From Acidobacteriota bacterium (lineage in GTDB: Bacteria; Acidobacteriota; Terriglobia; Terriglobales; Acidobacteriaceae): 64,000 nucleotides of DNA. Each line of letters opens with the position of its first letter. Position 1 is the stretch's first letter. This document shows positions 26,281 through 35,176 of this stretch, one piece after another. Position numbers and translations under genes: made by a program. Location of the stretch: contig JAFDVW010000001.1 in assembly GCA_018268755.1 (NCBI GenBank), positions 62,001-126,000 on the forward strand, read 5' to 3'. The notes beneath the pieces are model-generated. The model was not told where the DNA came from, did not search any database, and was given only the letters and a program-made list of their open reading frames with translations.

Positions 26281-27717
26281 TTATGGCTTATCTTCCTGCG
26301 CCCGGGCAATGGCCGGACTTGGTTTCCTGGATGTCTTGTTGACGGCCGGCTTCTTGGCCGCTCCCGTGGTCTTATGCACCAACGAGGCCGGCTTCACTAC
26401 TTTGTGCGCGGTCGCAGCATGTGCTTTTTTGGCCCAGACCTTCTTCGCCACGGGCTTCTTGTGCGCGGCCTGGACGGGCTTCGCGGGTGTGCGGACGATG
26501 CTTTTTGCAACCGCGGGTTTGACGGGCTTCACCGCCGCGGTTTTGACCGCGGCTGGTTTTGCCACCGGCGCAGCGTGACTCGCTGCCACGGGATTCGCCG
26601 GCTTGGCGGCGGGTGCTTTGGCCACCGGCTTGGCCGCAGCCGGGATGGGCTTGGCCGGGGTCTTGGCCGGAGCGGGAATCAGGTTGGCGGCGGCCAGCCT
26701 TTCCCGGCTCACCAGAGACACCGGCTTCACGCCGGCGGCCATGGCCGCGCGCACCGCGGCCGGCGAAAGCGGCGCGGGTTTGGCCATGCCCTGCATGTCC
26801 GGGTTCACGATGATCTGCCGGTCGTAACGCAGGTCCACCGATTCCAACTTGTCGAACTGCTGCCGCCACTCCTGCACATGGGCGACATAGACCTTGTAGC
26901 GATCGAGGAAGTTTTCTCCTCCCAGATGGATGAGCACTTCCCCTTCAGGATTATTGGCCAGTACCTTGACATCTTCCGGATCGGAGAGATCGACCTCGCT
27001 CAGGTCTTGCGAGTAGCGGGCGCCGCCGGAGTCGAGCTGGCTGATCAGGTCGTTGTAGATCTTCATGCGGGGCGCGCGCGTCGAAAGCGGCTCGCCGGGA
27101 TTCATGCCCACGATTACGGGAAAGGAATATTTCTTCTTGTTGGCGGGTGGCAATTCCATCAGCGTGCCCCCGGCATCCACCAGAAGGATCTTGGAGCCGA
27201 CGCGGGCAAAGGCCACCGGCGTGCGCTCATGGATCTCCACCCGCAGGCGGTTGGGCACAAAACGCATTACGCTGGCGGATTCCACCCAGGGCAGCTGCTC
27301 AAGCTGGGTTTGGCGCTCAGCCAGCGGCACGAAGAAAATATTGCGGCCAATGTCGCCACCCATGACGTCCATCACCTGCGAGCGCGTGACATTTTCCACG
27401 CCGGCCACGTCGATGTCGTCGCTCGATTCCACGCGAAAGCGCCAGGAGTGTTTTCCGTAGTGGTAAACCGCACTGAAGGCCACACCACCCAGGCAAAGCA
27501 CCACAATGGCAGCGGCCACCCAAGTGAGGCGGGCTGCAGTTTTCTTGGGGAGTGAGCCTCGGCGAGCGGGGACGCGCTTCTGGGCGCGCAGGAAAGGAGA
27601 TTCCTGCTCGACGTCGAGGTCAAGCACACGGGCATCGTCCATCTCGCCGCGTGTGGCGTCCTCGGCCGGCGGATACAACTCCTCCTGAACGATGGTGGAA
27701 CTATTTTTCCGCGCCAT
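26281..27717 (-). CDS. ftsQ: Cell division protein FtsQ with long basic C-terminal tail
   Basis: A 478-residue bitopic divisome protein. Residues 64-84 form the membrane helix; residues about 93-165 are the POTRA domain (DIDVAGVENVTRSQVMDVMG, then LPWVESASVMRFVPNRLRVEIHE); the FtsQ beta domain runs to about residue 310. Typical FtsQ proteins end there, near 250-300 residues. Here about 168 further residues consist mainly of Ala, Lys, Pro and Val in loose repeats such as AKPV, TPAKP and KKPV. The tail is not a frame error: the reading frame is unbroken and the stop couples directly to ftsA. It lies upstream of ftsA and downstream of a small unknown gene. A periplasmic peptidoglycan- or protein-binding role for the tail is only a guess. 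Confidence 0.95.
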   Translation of the reverse strand: MARKNSSTIVQEELYPPAEDATRGEMDDARVLDLDVEQESPFLRAQKRVPARRGSLPKKTAARLTWVAAAIVVLCLGGVAFSAVYHYGKHSWRFRVESSDDIDVAGVENVTRSQVMDVMGGDIGRNIFFVPLAERQTQLEQLPWVESASVMRFVPNRLRVEIHERTPVAFARVGSKILLVDAGGTLMELPPANKKKYSFPVIVGMNPGEPLSTRAPRMKIYNDLISQLDSGGARYSQDLSEVDLSDPEDVKVLANNPEGEVLIHLGGENFLDRYKVYVAHVQEWRQQFDKLESVDLRYDRQIIVNPDMQGMAKPAPLSPAAVRAAMAAGVKPVSLVSRERLAAANLIPAPAKTPAKPIPAAAKPVAKAPAAKPANPVAASHAAPVAKPAAVKTAAVKPVKPAVAKSIVRTPAKPVQAAHKKPVAKKVWAKKAHAATAHKVVKPASLVHKTTGAAKKPAVNKTSRKPSPAIARAQEDKP

Positions 27718-27820
27718 CTACCAGGTCAGTTGTCACAGTGAATCGCTGAGCCAGATCACTATAACTTCTTTTTTCAAGTCGAGATAGACAAAACTTGGTT
27801 CGTTTTGCACAGCGCAAAAA

Positions 27821-27849
27821 GCCGGACCTCCGAAATACCGGAGGTCCGC
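27821..27849 (-). terminator. Terminator between the small dcw gene and ftsQ
   Basis: On the minus strand GCGGACCTCCGG and its complement CCGGAGGTCCGGC (27830-27849 region) form a strong hairpin followed by CTTTTTGCG. It lies about 26 bases past the stop of the 27875 gene, which implies that ftsQ-ftsA-ftsZ are also transcribed from their own promoter. Confidence 0.75.
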
Positions 27850-27874
27850 AGATTGGAGAGAGAAAGCGAGAAAT

Positions 27875-28291
27875 CTATTGGCCGTCGTCACTGATCACGA
27901 CCACCCGGGTGGGCACTTCCAGCACAATTTGCCGGCTGTCCAGACGGGGAGTCACGTGCAACCGCTCCAGGCGAGCGTGCAAACGGTCTTGTTCCGCGCG
28001 CAAACGGTCGAAGGCCGCCTGTTTGCGCGCAAAGGTGGCCTGCGCACAGGCGATCTGGGCCTGGCTGCGGGCCACGGTCAATTCCAACTGCCGGTCCCAC
28101 CGCGATTCCTGATCGGCGAACATTCCGGAAGCATCCCAGCTTTCGAAGCGAACCGGGGCCTGCTCCAGCCACTGTCCGGTGCGGGAAGCCAGGCAAGCCA
28201 GCCACTCCTGGGGGGTCTCCCGGAAGCCGCCGCTGACACCAACGGCAAGAATGAGGGCCGCGAGGATATATAAGGCTCGATCTGACTTCAT
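27875..28291 (-). CDS. Unknown exported coiled-coil protein in the dcw cluster
   Basis: A 138-residue protein with an N-terminal hydrophobic segment (residues 6-23) that is a signal peptide or membrane anchor. It is followed by a helical, Ala/Arg/Gln-rich stretch at about 65-110 (ARSQAQIACAQATFARKQAA, then RLRAEQDRLHARLERL) likely to form a coiled coil. A short C-terminal beta-like tail ends in VVVISDDGQ. I do not recognise a family. AGGAAGG lies upstream of the ATG. The gene sits between murC and ftsQ, where many bacteria have murB or ddl, and is followed by its own terminator. Location and topology make an envelope or division role plausible. Confidence 0.7.
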   Translation of the reverse strand: MKSDRALYILAALILAVGVSGGFRETPQEWLACLASRTGQWLEQAPVRFESWDASGMFADQESRWDRQLELTVARSQAQIACAQATFARKQAAFDRLRAEQDRLHARLERLHVTPRLDSRQIVLEVPTRVVVISDDGQ

Positions 28292-28440
28292 GAGATGGAC
28301 CTTCCTAAGGGGTTCAGCAATTTGGACGGACGAGGACCGATTTCGTTATCTGCGAGAAAGTACGGAAAAAGCAACACCGAGGTTCCCCGCTTTTCCTCGC
28401 GGGAAAGCTGGAGACCTGGAAACAGCCCGAGGAGCTGAAG

Positions 28441-29859
28441 CTATCCCTTTGAAACAACATTCTTTACCTCGCGGTTGCCCAGCCTCTCCACGAGTGCCGG
28501 GCCCAGTTGCGAAACGCTGCCCGCCCCCAGGGTAAGGACCATGTCGCCTTCGCGCGCCACGCCTTCCACAGCCTGCAGGGCGGTCTCGAAAGTGCCGGCA
28601 TAGACCGCCTCATGCCCGCCCTTCTCGCGGATGGTTCGGGCCAGCGTCTCGGCCGTGATGCCCTCGAGGGGAGCTTCGCTGGCGGCGTAGATATCGAGCA
28701 GGAAGAGCGAATCGGCCCCGGCGAAGGCGGTGGCGAATTCTTCCATGAGGTCGCGAGTGCGGGTGTAGCGATGGGGCTGGAAGACCACGTGGACTTTGCG
28801 GAAGCCACATTGTTGCGCCGCCGCCAGAGTGGCGCGAATCTCCGTAGGGTGATGGCCGTAGTCGTCAATCACGCTGATGCCCGCCGCCTTGCCCCGCAGC
28901 TGAAAACGGCGATCGACCCCGCGAAAGCTTTCGAGCGCGGCCCGAATCTGCTCGGGCTGGAGATCGAGCCCGATCCCCACTGCGATGGCGGCCGTGGCAT
29001 TCAGCACATTGTGGGCCCCCGGCACGTGCAGCTGGAACTCGCCCAGGTCCCGGCCACGGTAAGTGACGTGGAAGGAATTGATGGGACGTCCCTGGGCAGC
29101 ATCGAAAGCGGATTTTCCGGGGCGAATATGAAAATCTGATCCGCGGCGCGTGCCATAGGTCACGATGCGGCGCTTGGCCTGCGGCAACAGCTTGCGCAGC
29201 AGCGCATCGTCATTGCAAGCCACCACCATGCCGTAAAAGGGCACGCGGTCCATAAAGTCGAGGAAGGCCTGCTTCACGTCGCGCATATTGCGGTAGCAAT
29301 CCATGTGCTCGCGATCAATGTTGGTGACCACGGAAAGAATGGGCGAGAGTTTGAGAAAGGAGCGATCGCTCTCATCGGCCTCGGCCACCAGATACTGCGA
29401 TTTGCCCAGCCGCGCATTCGAGCCCATCGCATCCACCCGCCCTCCCACGACAACCGTCGGGTCCAGGCCTCCCCCCGCAAGCACCGCCGCGACCATGGAG
29501 GTGGTCGTGGTCTTGCCATGCATGCCGGCGATGGCGATGCCGTACTTCAGACGCATGAGCTCGGCCAGCATCTCGGCCCGCTGAATGACAGGAATATGCA
29601 GCTTGCGGGCTTCGAGGACTTCGGGATTGTCGGGCGAAATGGCGGAACTGGTGACCACTACTTCCGCGCCCGGAACATTCTCTGCCTTATGGCCTTCAAA
29701 CGTCGTAGCTCCCAGGCCGGCCAGACGCTGGGTGACGGCGGAGCTTTTCAGGTCGGAGCCGGAAACCCTGTAGCCGAGGTTCAGCAGCACCTCGGCAATG
29801 CCGCTCATGCCGATGCCGCCGATGCCTACGAAATGAATGCGCTGCAATTTGGCAAACAT
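28441..29859 (-). CDS. murC: UDP-N-acetylmuramate--L-alanine ligase
   Basis: The cytoplasmic Mur ligase that adds L-Ala to UDP-MurNAc, the first amino acid of the peptidoglycan stem (472 residues, normal length). The N-terminal Rossmann domain begins IHFVGIGGIGMSGIAEVL. The ATP-binding loop is GMHGKTTTTSMVAAVL near residue 112. The central domain contains EADESDRSFLKLSP and TNIDREHMD, and the C-terminal domain has VIDDYGHHPTEIRATL, a MurC hallmark. The ATG is at 29859. It follows murG after a 286-base gap that contains a dispersed repeat. Confidence 0.98.
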   Translation of the reverse strand: MFAKLQRIHFVGIGGIGMSGIAEVLLNLGYRVSGSDLKSSAVTQRLAGLGATTFEGHKAENVPGAEVVVTSSAISPDNPEVLEARKLHIPVIQRAEMLAELMRLKYGIAIAGMHGKTTTTSMVAAVLAGGGLDPTVVVGGRVDAMGSNARLGKSQYLVAEADESDRSFLKLSPILSVVTNIDREHMDCYRNMRDVKQAFLDFMDRVPFYGMVVACNDDALLRKLLPQAKRRIVTYGTRRGSDFHIRPGKSAFDAAQGRPINSFHVTYRGRDLGEFQLHVPGAHNVLNATAAIAVGIGLDLQPEQIRAALESFRGVDRRFQLRGKAAGISVIDDYGHHPTEIRATLAAAQQCGFRKVHVVFQPHRYTRTRDLMEEFATAFAGADSLFLLDIYAASEAPLEGITAETLARTIREKGGHEAVYAGTFETALQAVEGVAREGDMVLTLGAGSVSQLGPALVERLGNREVKNVVSKG

Positions 29860-29922
29860 GTTCTTAACTTATCGCCACGGATTTCCGCCGATTGCACGGA
29901 TTAGCCCCGATCTTCCAACCTC

Positions 29923-30143
29923 TGTCATCCTGCGCGCAGCGAATTGAACGCAGTTTCTATATCACTGTCATCCTGAGCGCAGCGATGGCTTCCCGAAGGG
30001 AAGGCATCGCGAAGTCGAAGGACCCCTACCATTTTCCCCGCTCACCCGCTGATGCAAGGCATTCGCACGATGCTCTCATAGCGATCCTTCGATTGCATGA
30101 GTTCATTTGCCACGCGAATGAACTCACTCCGCTCAGGATGACA
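29923..30143. repeat. Dispersed element with TGTCATCCTGAGCG inverted ends
   Basis: The murC-murG gap contains TGTCATCCTGAGCGCAG (29966-29982), and its inverse CGCTCAGGATGACA ends at 30143. A second, slightly degenerate TGTCATCCTG copy stands at 29923. Short repeats of the TGTCATCCTGAGCG kind occur in many environmental bacterial genomes. No gene lies inside. The flanking CCACGGATT...GCACGGATT sequence (29876-29905) recurs near 42053-42070 and is probably part of another small repeat family. Confidence 0.65.
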
Positions 30144-30145
30144 AT

Positions 30146-31207
30146 TCATCTGTGGCCCAACTTTCGCGCCAGCGCGGCGATCTCGCGCGCTGCGTCGGGA
30201 TGCGCCAGCTGCCGGGCCGCCGCCCCCATCGCTTGCAGCCGCGGCGGGTCCGCCAGCAACCCGGCAACCGCGTCTCCCAGGCTTTCCCGATTCAAATTCC
30301 CCTCCTTCAGCAGCACCGCTCCGCCAATGCGCACCAGGGCCTCGGCATTGCGGGTCTGGTGGTCGTCCGCTGCGGTGGGCAGCGGCACAAAGATCGCCGG
30401 CTTTCCCGCCGCCGTAATCTCAGCCACCGTACCGGCCCCTGAGCGGCACAAGACGAGATCGCTCTGCGCAAAGAACCCGGGCATATCGTCAATAAACTTG
30501 TGCACTTGCACCGCACCGCCCAGCGGAGCATAGGCATCCACAGCGGCCTGATAGTCGCGCTCTCCGGTCTGGTGAAGGATGCGCAGCCCCTGCACACGGG
30601 CACACAACGCCGCCGCCGACTCCATCACCACACGATTAATGGCGTGCGCTCCCTGGCTTCCTCCGAACACCAGCAGGACCGGTGGCGGGTCCTTCTTCGG
30701 CGTGATGGCGAAAAACGCGGGACGCACCGGAACTCCCGTGACCGCCGCGTCGCGAAACCAGGCGCCGGTTTCGGCAAAGTGGACCGCCGCGCCCGAAACC
30801 CAGCGCGCCACCACACGATTGGCAAAGCCAGGAACAAAATTCGGTTCAAACACCAGGGTGGGAATGCGTTTAAGAACGGCCGCCAGCATGGCCGGTCCCG
30901 AGGCGTATCCGCCCACCCCAATCACCACATCGGGCCGAAACTCCGCCAGCATTCCACGGGCTTCCCACACGGCGTTGGGTAAATCGAGAAAAGTCCTGAG
31001 CCGCGTTCTGAAGCTCACCCGGTTGAGGGCTCCCACCTGCACCAGCTTCAGGGGAAATCCGGCGGCCGGCACCAGACGGTTCTCCATGCCGCGCGCCGTG
31101 CCGATGAACAGCACCTCTGCGCCGTATTGCTTCTGGAGCTCTTGGGCAATGGCGATGGCTGGAATGACATGCCCGCCGGTCCCGCCGCCCGCCACAATGA
31201 CCCGCAT
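30146..31207 (-). CDS. murG: MurG N-acetylglucosaminyltransferase (lipid II synthase)
   Basis: The membrane-associated enzyme that transfers GlcNAc to lipid I to make lipid II (353 residues). It begins with the glycine-rich loop [46 protein letters not shown] and the UDP-GlcNAc site [23 protein letters not shown] are all present. The ATG at 31207 is chosen; a GTG three codons upstream is possible. It lies between ftsW and murC, the conserved order. The stop codon borders the dispersed element at 29923-30143. Confidence 0.97.
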   Translation of the reverse strand: MRVIVAGGGTGGHVIPAIAIAQELQKQYGAEVLFIGTARGMENRLVPAAGFPLKLVQVGALNRVSFRTRLRTFLDLPNAVWEARGMLAEFRPDVVIGVGGYASGPAMLAAVLKRIPTLVFEPNFVPGFANRVVARWVSGAAVHFAETGAWFRDAAVTGVPVRPAFFAITPKKDPPPVLLVFGGSQGAHAINRVVMESAAALCARVQGLRILHQTGERDYQAAVDAYAPLGGAVQVHKFIDDMPGFFAQSDLVLCRSGAGTVAEITAAGKPAIFVPLPTAADDHQTRNAEALVRIGGAVLLKEGNLNRESLGDAVAGLLADPPRLQAMGAAARQLAHPDAAREIAALARKLGHR

Positions 31208-31244
31208 GCTTGTCACTATAAATCAGACATCCAGCAAATAGCCC

Positions 31245-31296
31245 GTAGTGCGGGCACTCTTGCCCGCATATCCGGCGGACAGGAGCGTCCACCCCA
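31245..31296. repeat. GCGGGCACTCTTGCCCGC-type repeat, copy 1
   Basis: In the ftsW-murG gap GCGGGCACTCTTGCCCGC forms a hairpin, followed by GGCGGACAGGAGCGTCCACC, a second hairpin-forming half. The same two-part pattern occurs at 53116-53210, so this is a dispersed palindromic repeat and not a gene-specific regulator. Confidence 0.65.
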
Positions 31297-31304
31297 CACG
31301 AGGA

Positions 31305-32396
31305 TTACTCCGCCTGTTTGGTGATATTCAGCAGCACCCCGACGCAAGCCAGAGTAACCAGCAGAGAAGATCCGCCATACGAAACGAAGGGCAAGGGGAT
31401 GCCTTTGGTGGGCATCAGGCCCAGCACCACACTCATGTTGATGAAGGCCTGCACCACCACCATGCTGGTAATGCCGACGGCGAGAAAGCGCCCAAACATG
31501 TCCTGGGTGTGCAACACGGTGCGCACGCCGCGCCACAGAAAGATCGCGAACAGCGTCACCAGGACCAGTGAGCCCAGCAGGCCCAGCTCTTCCGCGGTCA
31601 CGGCAAAGATGAAGTCGGTGTGGGCCTCAGGCAGGTAGAAAAGCTTCTGCTTGCCTTCCATAAGACCCGCGCCGGTAATGCCGCCGGTGCTCACCGCGAT
31701 CAGCGATTGAATAATGTGGAAGCCTTTGCCCTGGGGATCGGAATCGGGGTCCAGAAACGCCAGGATGCGGGCGCGCCGGTAGGCCACGTGAAAGATCAGC
31801 AGATATAGCACCGGCAGCGAGGCCAGAAAACCGTATCCCAGATACTTCATGTTCATGCCGGCCACAAACAGGATGCACACGGTAATGGTGGCGCAGGCGA
31901 TGGCGGTGCCCAGGTCCGGCTGAAACACGATCAGGGCCACAAACACCAGGGTGGGAATGACCGCCGGCAGGATGGTGTTCCGCCAGTCTTCCATCAGCTT
32001 AGTGCGGCTTTCCAGGAAGTAGGCGAGAAAGAATATGATCGCCGGCTTGGCCATCTCCGAGGGCTGGAAGGAGAAGCCCGCGGCATGGATCCAGCGATGG
32101 GTATGGTGCGAGCGGTCGAGAAAAAATACGGAAATCAGCAACAGGGTAGTGACACCCAGCAGGGTGAAAACCACCGCCGGGTGCTTGTACTTCTTATAGT
32201 CAATACGCATGATGACGATCATCGCCATGATGCCGGCCACGGCGCAGCCCAACTGCCGCAGCAAGAAGTAGTAGCCCGACCCGAAGCGCTCTTTGGCCAT
32301 TACCGCCGAAGCGCTGAACACCATCACCAGGCCGACAAAGACCAGCAGCAAGGCAACAACAAACAACCACCGATCGACGCTGACGCGCTTGGCCAT
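31305..32396 (-). CDS. ftsW: FtsW, septal peptidoglycan polymerase (SEDS)
   Basis: A 363-residue SEDS-family glycosyltransferase with about ten membrane helices that polymerises lipid II during division. Family sequences include LVFVGLVMVFSAS near the N terminus, HRWIHAAGFSFQPSEMAKPA, the catalytic-loop region FQPDLGTA, EAHTDFIFAVTAEELG and the C-terminal PFVSYGGSSLL. The usual partner FtsI is not encoded in this cluster. The gene lies between murD and murG as in most dcw clusters, which supports FtsW over RodA. Confidence 0.95.
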   Translation of the reverse strand: MAKRVSVDRWLFVVALLLVFVGLVMVFSASAVMAKERFGSGYYFLLRQLGCAVAGIMAMIVIMRIDYKKYKHPAVVFTLLGVTTLLLISVFFLDRSHHTHRWIHAAGFSFQPSEMAKPAIIFFLAYFLESRTKLMEDWRNTILPAVIPTLVFVALIVFQPDLGTAIACATITVCILFVAGMNMKYLGYGFLASLPVLYLLIFHVAYRRARILAFLDPDSDPQGKGFHIIQSLIAVSTGGITGAGLMEGKQKLFYLPEAHTDFIFAVTAEELGLLGSLVLVTLFAIFLWRGVRTVLHTQDMFGRFLAVGITSMVVVQAFINMSVVLGLMPTKGIPLPFVSYGGSSLLVTLACVGVLLNITKQAE

Positions 32397-32516
32397 GGAA
32401 AATTCATTCCATCACGGAGCGCGCGGACGGGGGAGGAGTTTTTCCTGTGGATGGCTGAGGAAAGATGACTCTCTTGGTTCACCAGCGGGCAGGCGAGCGG
32501 GTTCGCCGCAGATTTT

Positions 32517-33872
32517 CTAGACCGGGGTCAGGGCCCGCACGGCTTCCTTGAAGACCCGCCCGCGATGCTCGTAGCTTTGGAATTGATCAAAGCTGGCGCA
32601 GGCCGGGGCCAGCAGCACGATATCTCCGGGCTCGGCGACCGCCGCCGCTTTTTTGACCGCCGCTTCCAGGGTCGCGGCAGGCACAATTTCGGCGCCCTGG
32701 ATCTGCGATTCGATTTTGGCCGCCGCCGCGCCAATGGTGTAGACGCGCTTCACTCGCTCCCGCAGCAACGGATTCAGTACGCGATAGTCGCTGCCTTTGT
32801 CCTTGCCGCCCAGAATCAGGTGGATATTTTTGGGGAAGGACTCCAGCGCCTTGATGGTGGCATCCACATTGGTGGCCTTGGAATCGTTGTAGTACTCGAC
32901 CCCACGCACCGTGGCGACAAACTCCAGGCGGTGTTCGACCGCTTTGAATACGCGTACCGCCTTGCGGATCTTCTCAGCCGGACAGCCCAACAGCAGGCCC
33001 GCACACGCCGAAGCCAGCACATTTTCCACGTTGTGCGCGCCCTTGAGCGGGATTTCCGCCACCGGCATAATCTCCTGCTCCGCTTCTCCGCCCCGCCGGA
33101 AGCAAAGCTTGCCGTCCTGCACGTAGGCGCCATTTTCGACTTTCTTATGGCGGCTGAACCAGAAGACCTGGGCCTGGGTGCGGCCGGCCAATTGCACACA
33201 GGTGGCATCGTCGGCATTGAGCACGGTGAAATCGTTCACCCGCTGGTTTTCAAAGATGCGCGCCTTGGCATTCACATAGCTTTCGAAGGTGTGATGGCGG
33301 TCGAGGTGGTCGGGCGTAATGTTCAAAATCACGGCGACCTGGGGACGGAAAGTACGAATGGTTTCCAGCTGGAAGCTGGAAACTTCCAGCACGGTCAGGG
33401 TCTGCGGGGTGGTCTTTTCCACCAGCGCGATGGCCGGCATGCCGATATTGCCCCCGACCAGCGTGGGAAACCCGCCCGCGGCTAAAATTTCCCCGATCAG
33501 CGAAGTGGTCGTGGTCTTGCCGTTCGAACCGGTAATGGCCACGATCTCGCCCTGCAAGAACTGCGCTGCCAGCTCGATTTCGCCGATGACTTCTTCACCC
33601 GCCCGGCGCGCCTGCACCAGGGGCGGCGAGTCCACGGGCACGCCCGGACTCACCACGATCAGGTCCTGCCCACGAAAGGTGCGCTCGCCATGGCCGCCGG
33701 TCTCGACCACAATACCCTGGTCGAGCAAGGCGGGGATGTCCCCACCCAGCTGCTCTTCCGGTTTGGAGTCCGACACGGTGACCCGCGCCCCATGCGCTTT
33801 CAGAAACAAAGCGGAGGCCACGCCCGACTTCCCCAGTCCCACCACTAGCACGCGTTGGTTGTTCAGTTCCAC
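32517..33872 (-). CDS. murD: UDP-N-acetylmuramoylalanine--D-glutamate ligase
   Basis: The cytoplasmic Mur ligase that adds D-Glu to UDP-MurNAc-L-Ala (451 residues). The N-terminal domain starts RVLVVGLGKSGVASALFL. The P-loop is ITGSNGKTTTTSLIGEIL near residue 114. NITPDHLDRHHTFESYVNAK and YYNDSKATNVDATIKALES are typical of MurD, and the C-terminal domain ends with APACASFDQFQSYEHRGRVF. The start is GTG with only a weak upstream AAAGA site. It follows mraY after 96 bases and precedes ftsW. Confidence 0.98.
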   Translation of the reverse strand: MELNNQRVLVVGLGKSGVASALFLKAHGARVTVSDSKPEEQLGGDIPALLDQGIVVETGGHGERTFRGQDLIVVSPGVPVDSPPLVQARRAGEEVIGEIELAAQFLQGEIVAITGSNGKTTTTSLIGEILAAGGFPTLVGGNIGMPAIALVEKTTPQTLTVLEVSSFQLETIRTFRPQVAVILNITPDHLDRHHTFESYVNAKARIFENQRVNDFTVLNADDATCVQLAGRTQAQVFWFSRHKKVENGAYVQDGKLCFRRGGEAEQEIMPVAEIPLKGAHNVENVLASACAGLLLGCPAEKIRKAVRVFKAVEHRLEFVATVRGVEYYNDSKATNVDATIKALESFPKNIHLILGGKDKGSDYRVLNPLLRERVKRVYTIGAAAAKIESQIQGAEIVPAATLEAAVKKAAAVAEPGDIVLLAPACASFDQFQSYEHRGRVFKEAVRALTPV

Positions 33873-33968
33873 GGTCTTTCTATTTCACCACAGATACGAC
33901 ACCCGGGAAGCACGGAGATGCCGGGAAAATGAAATAAACCACCGCTCACTCCTGCCCTAGGCCGGCGC

Positions 33969-35102
33969 TTAGCGCAATTTCAGGGTGGTCAGGGCAAACA
34001 GCGCGAAAATGAGCGAAGCGATCCAGAAACGCACGATGATCTTCGATTCCGACCAGCCCAGCAGCTCAAAGTGGTGGTGCAGCGGCGCCATTTTAAAGAT
34101 GCGCTTCTTGCGCAGTTTGTAGGAGCCCACCTGCAAGATGACCGACAGCGCTTCAATCACGAAAATTCCCCCAATGAAGGGCAAGAGCAGTTCCTGCTTG
34201 ATGAGGACCGCAACCGTGCCGATGGCCCCGCCCAGGGCCAGCGAGCCCACGTCGCCCATAAAGACTTCCGCCGGATGGGCGTTATACCAGAGAAATCCTA
34301 TAGCCGCGCCCACCATGGCCCCGCAAAAGATGGCCAGTTCTCCAATCTGCGGCATGCGCTCCAGTTCCAGGTAGGCGGCGAAGGTGGCGTGGCCGCTTAC
34401 GTAAGTGAGCACGGTCAAGGCGCCCGCCGCAATGACGGTACAGCCGATGGCCAAGCCGTCCAGGCCGTCGGTGAGGTTGACGGCATTGCTGGAACCGACA
34501 ATCACCAAGACCACAAAAATCACGAACGGCAGAAAGGCGATGGGCCAGAGATGGGGATCGTGCTCCATCCGTTCAATCACCAGGTCTGGACGGAACTGCT
34601 TCAGAAACGGGACCATCAGCTTGGTGGAGTAGAGTCCGCGGTTCTGCATCAGGATGAGCGCCACCGCAATCAGGGTGCTGGCCCCGATCTGGTAACCCAG
34701 CTTGGCCCGGCCGGTGAGGCCGAGATTGCGGCGATGCACCACTTTCAGATAATCATCGGCAAACCCGATGGCGGCAAAAGCGCAGGTGGCGAACACGGCC
34801 AGCCAGACGAACCGGTTGCTCAGGTCCGCCCACAGAAGCGTGGGCACCACGATGGAGATGGCGATCAGCAGGCCGCCCATGGTGGGCGTACCGGCCTTTT
34901 TCTGGTGGGCCTTGGGACCTTCCTCGCGGATGTACTGCCCGATTTGAAATTCGCGCAGCCGGTTGATCACCAGCGGGCCCACGATCAGTGCAGTGAAGAG
35001 GGCCGTCAGGCTGGCGAAGGCGGTGCGGAAGGTCAGATAACGGAAGATGCGGAACGGCGGGAAAAAATGAAACAACTGCAGGTACAGCAGCCAGTAGAGC
35101 AA
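33969..35102 (-). CDS. mraY: Phospho-N-acetylmuramoyl-pentapeptide transferase
   Basis: The polytopic membrane enzyme that transfers phospho-MurNAc-pentapeptide to undecaprenyl phosphate, making lipid I (377 residues, ten helices). The signatures are [54 protein letters not shown] and the MraY-specific [11 protein letters not shown]. The start is TTG at 35102, preceded by GGAGG; the first residues [10 protein letters not shown] match the usual MraY N terminus, so this rare start is probably correct. It follows murF after 74 bases. Confidence 0.97.
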   Translation of the reverse strand: MLYWLLYLQLFHFFPPFRIFRYLTFRTAFASLTALFTALIVGPLVINRLREFQIGQYIREEGPKAHQKKAGTPTMGGLLIAISIVVPTLLWADLSNRFVWLAVFATCAFAAIGFADDYLKVVHRRNLGLTGRAKLGYQIGASTLIAVALILMQNRGLYSTKLMVPFLKQFRPDLVIERMEHDPHLWPIAFLPFVIFVVLVIVGSSNAVNLTDGLDGLAIGCTVIAAGALTVLTYVSGHATFAAYLELERMPQIGELAIFCGAMVGAAIGFLWYNAHPAEVFMGDVGSLALGGAIGTVAVLIKQELLLPFIGGIFVIEALSVILQVGSYKLRKKRIFKMAPLHHHFELLGWSESKIIVRFWIASLIFALFALTTLKLR

Positions 35103-35176
35103 TCCGCCTCCGTAAAGTCGTCTAAGAAATAGAAATAAAGAAAATAAAAACTGGGCCTACGATCGGCCGGCATTGC

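Noticed and set aside
25017..26342. 441-codon plus-strand open frame over ftsA
   Set aside because: It mirrors the codons of ftsA and has no motifs.
26200..27555. 451-codon plus-strand open frame over ftsQ
   Set aside because: It is the antisense shadow of the repetitive FtsQ coding sequence.
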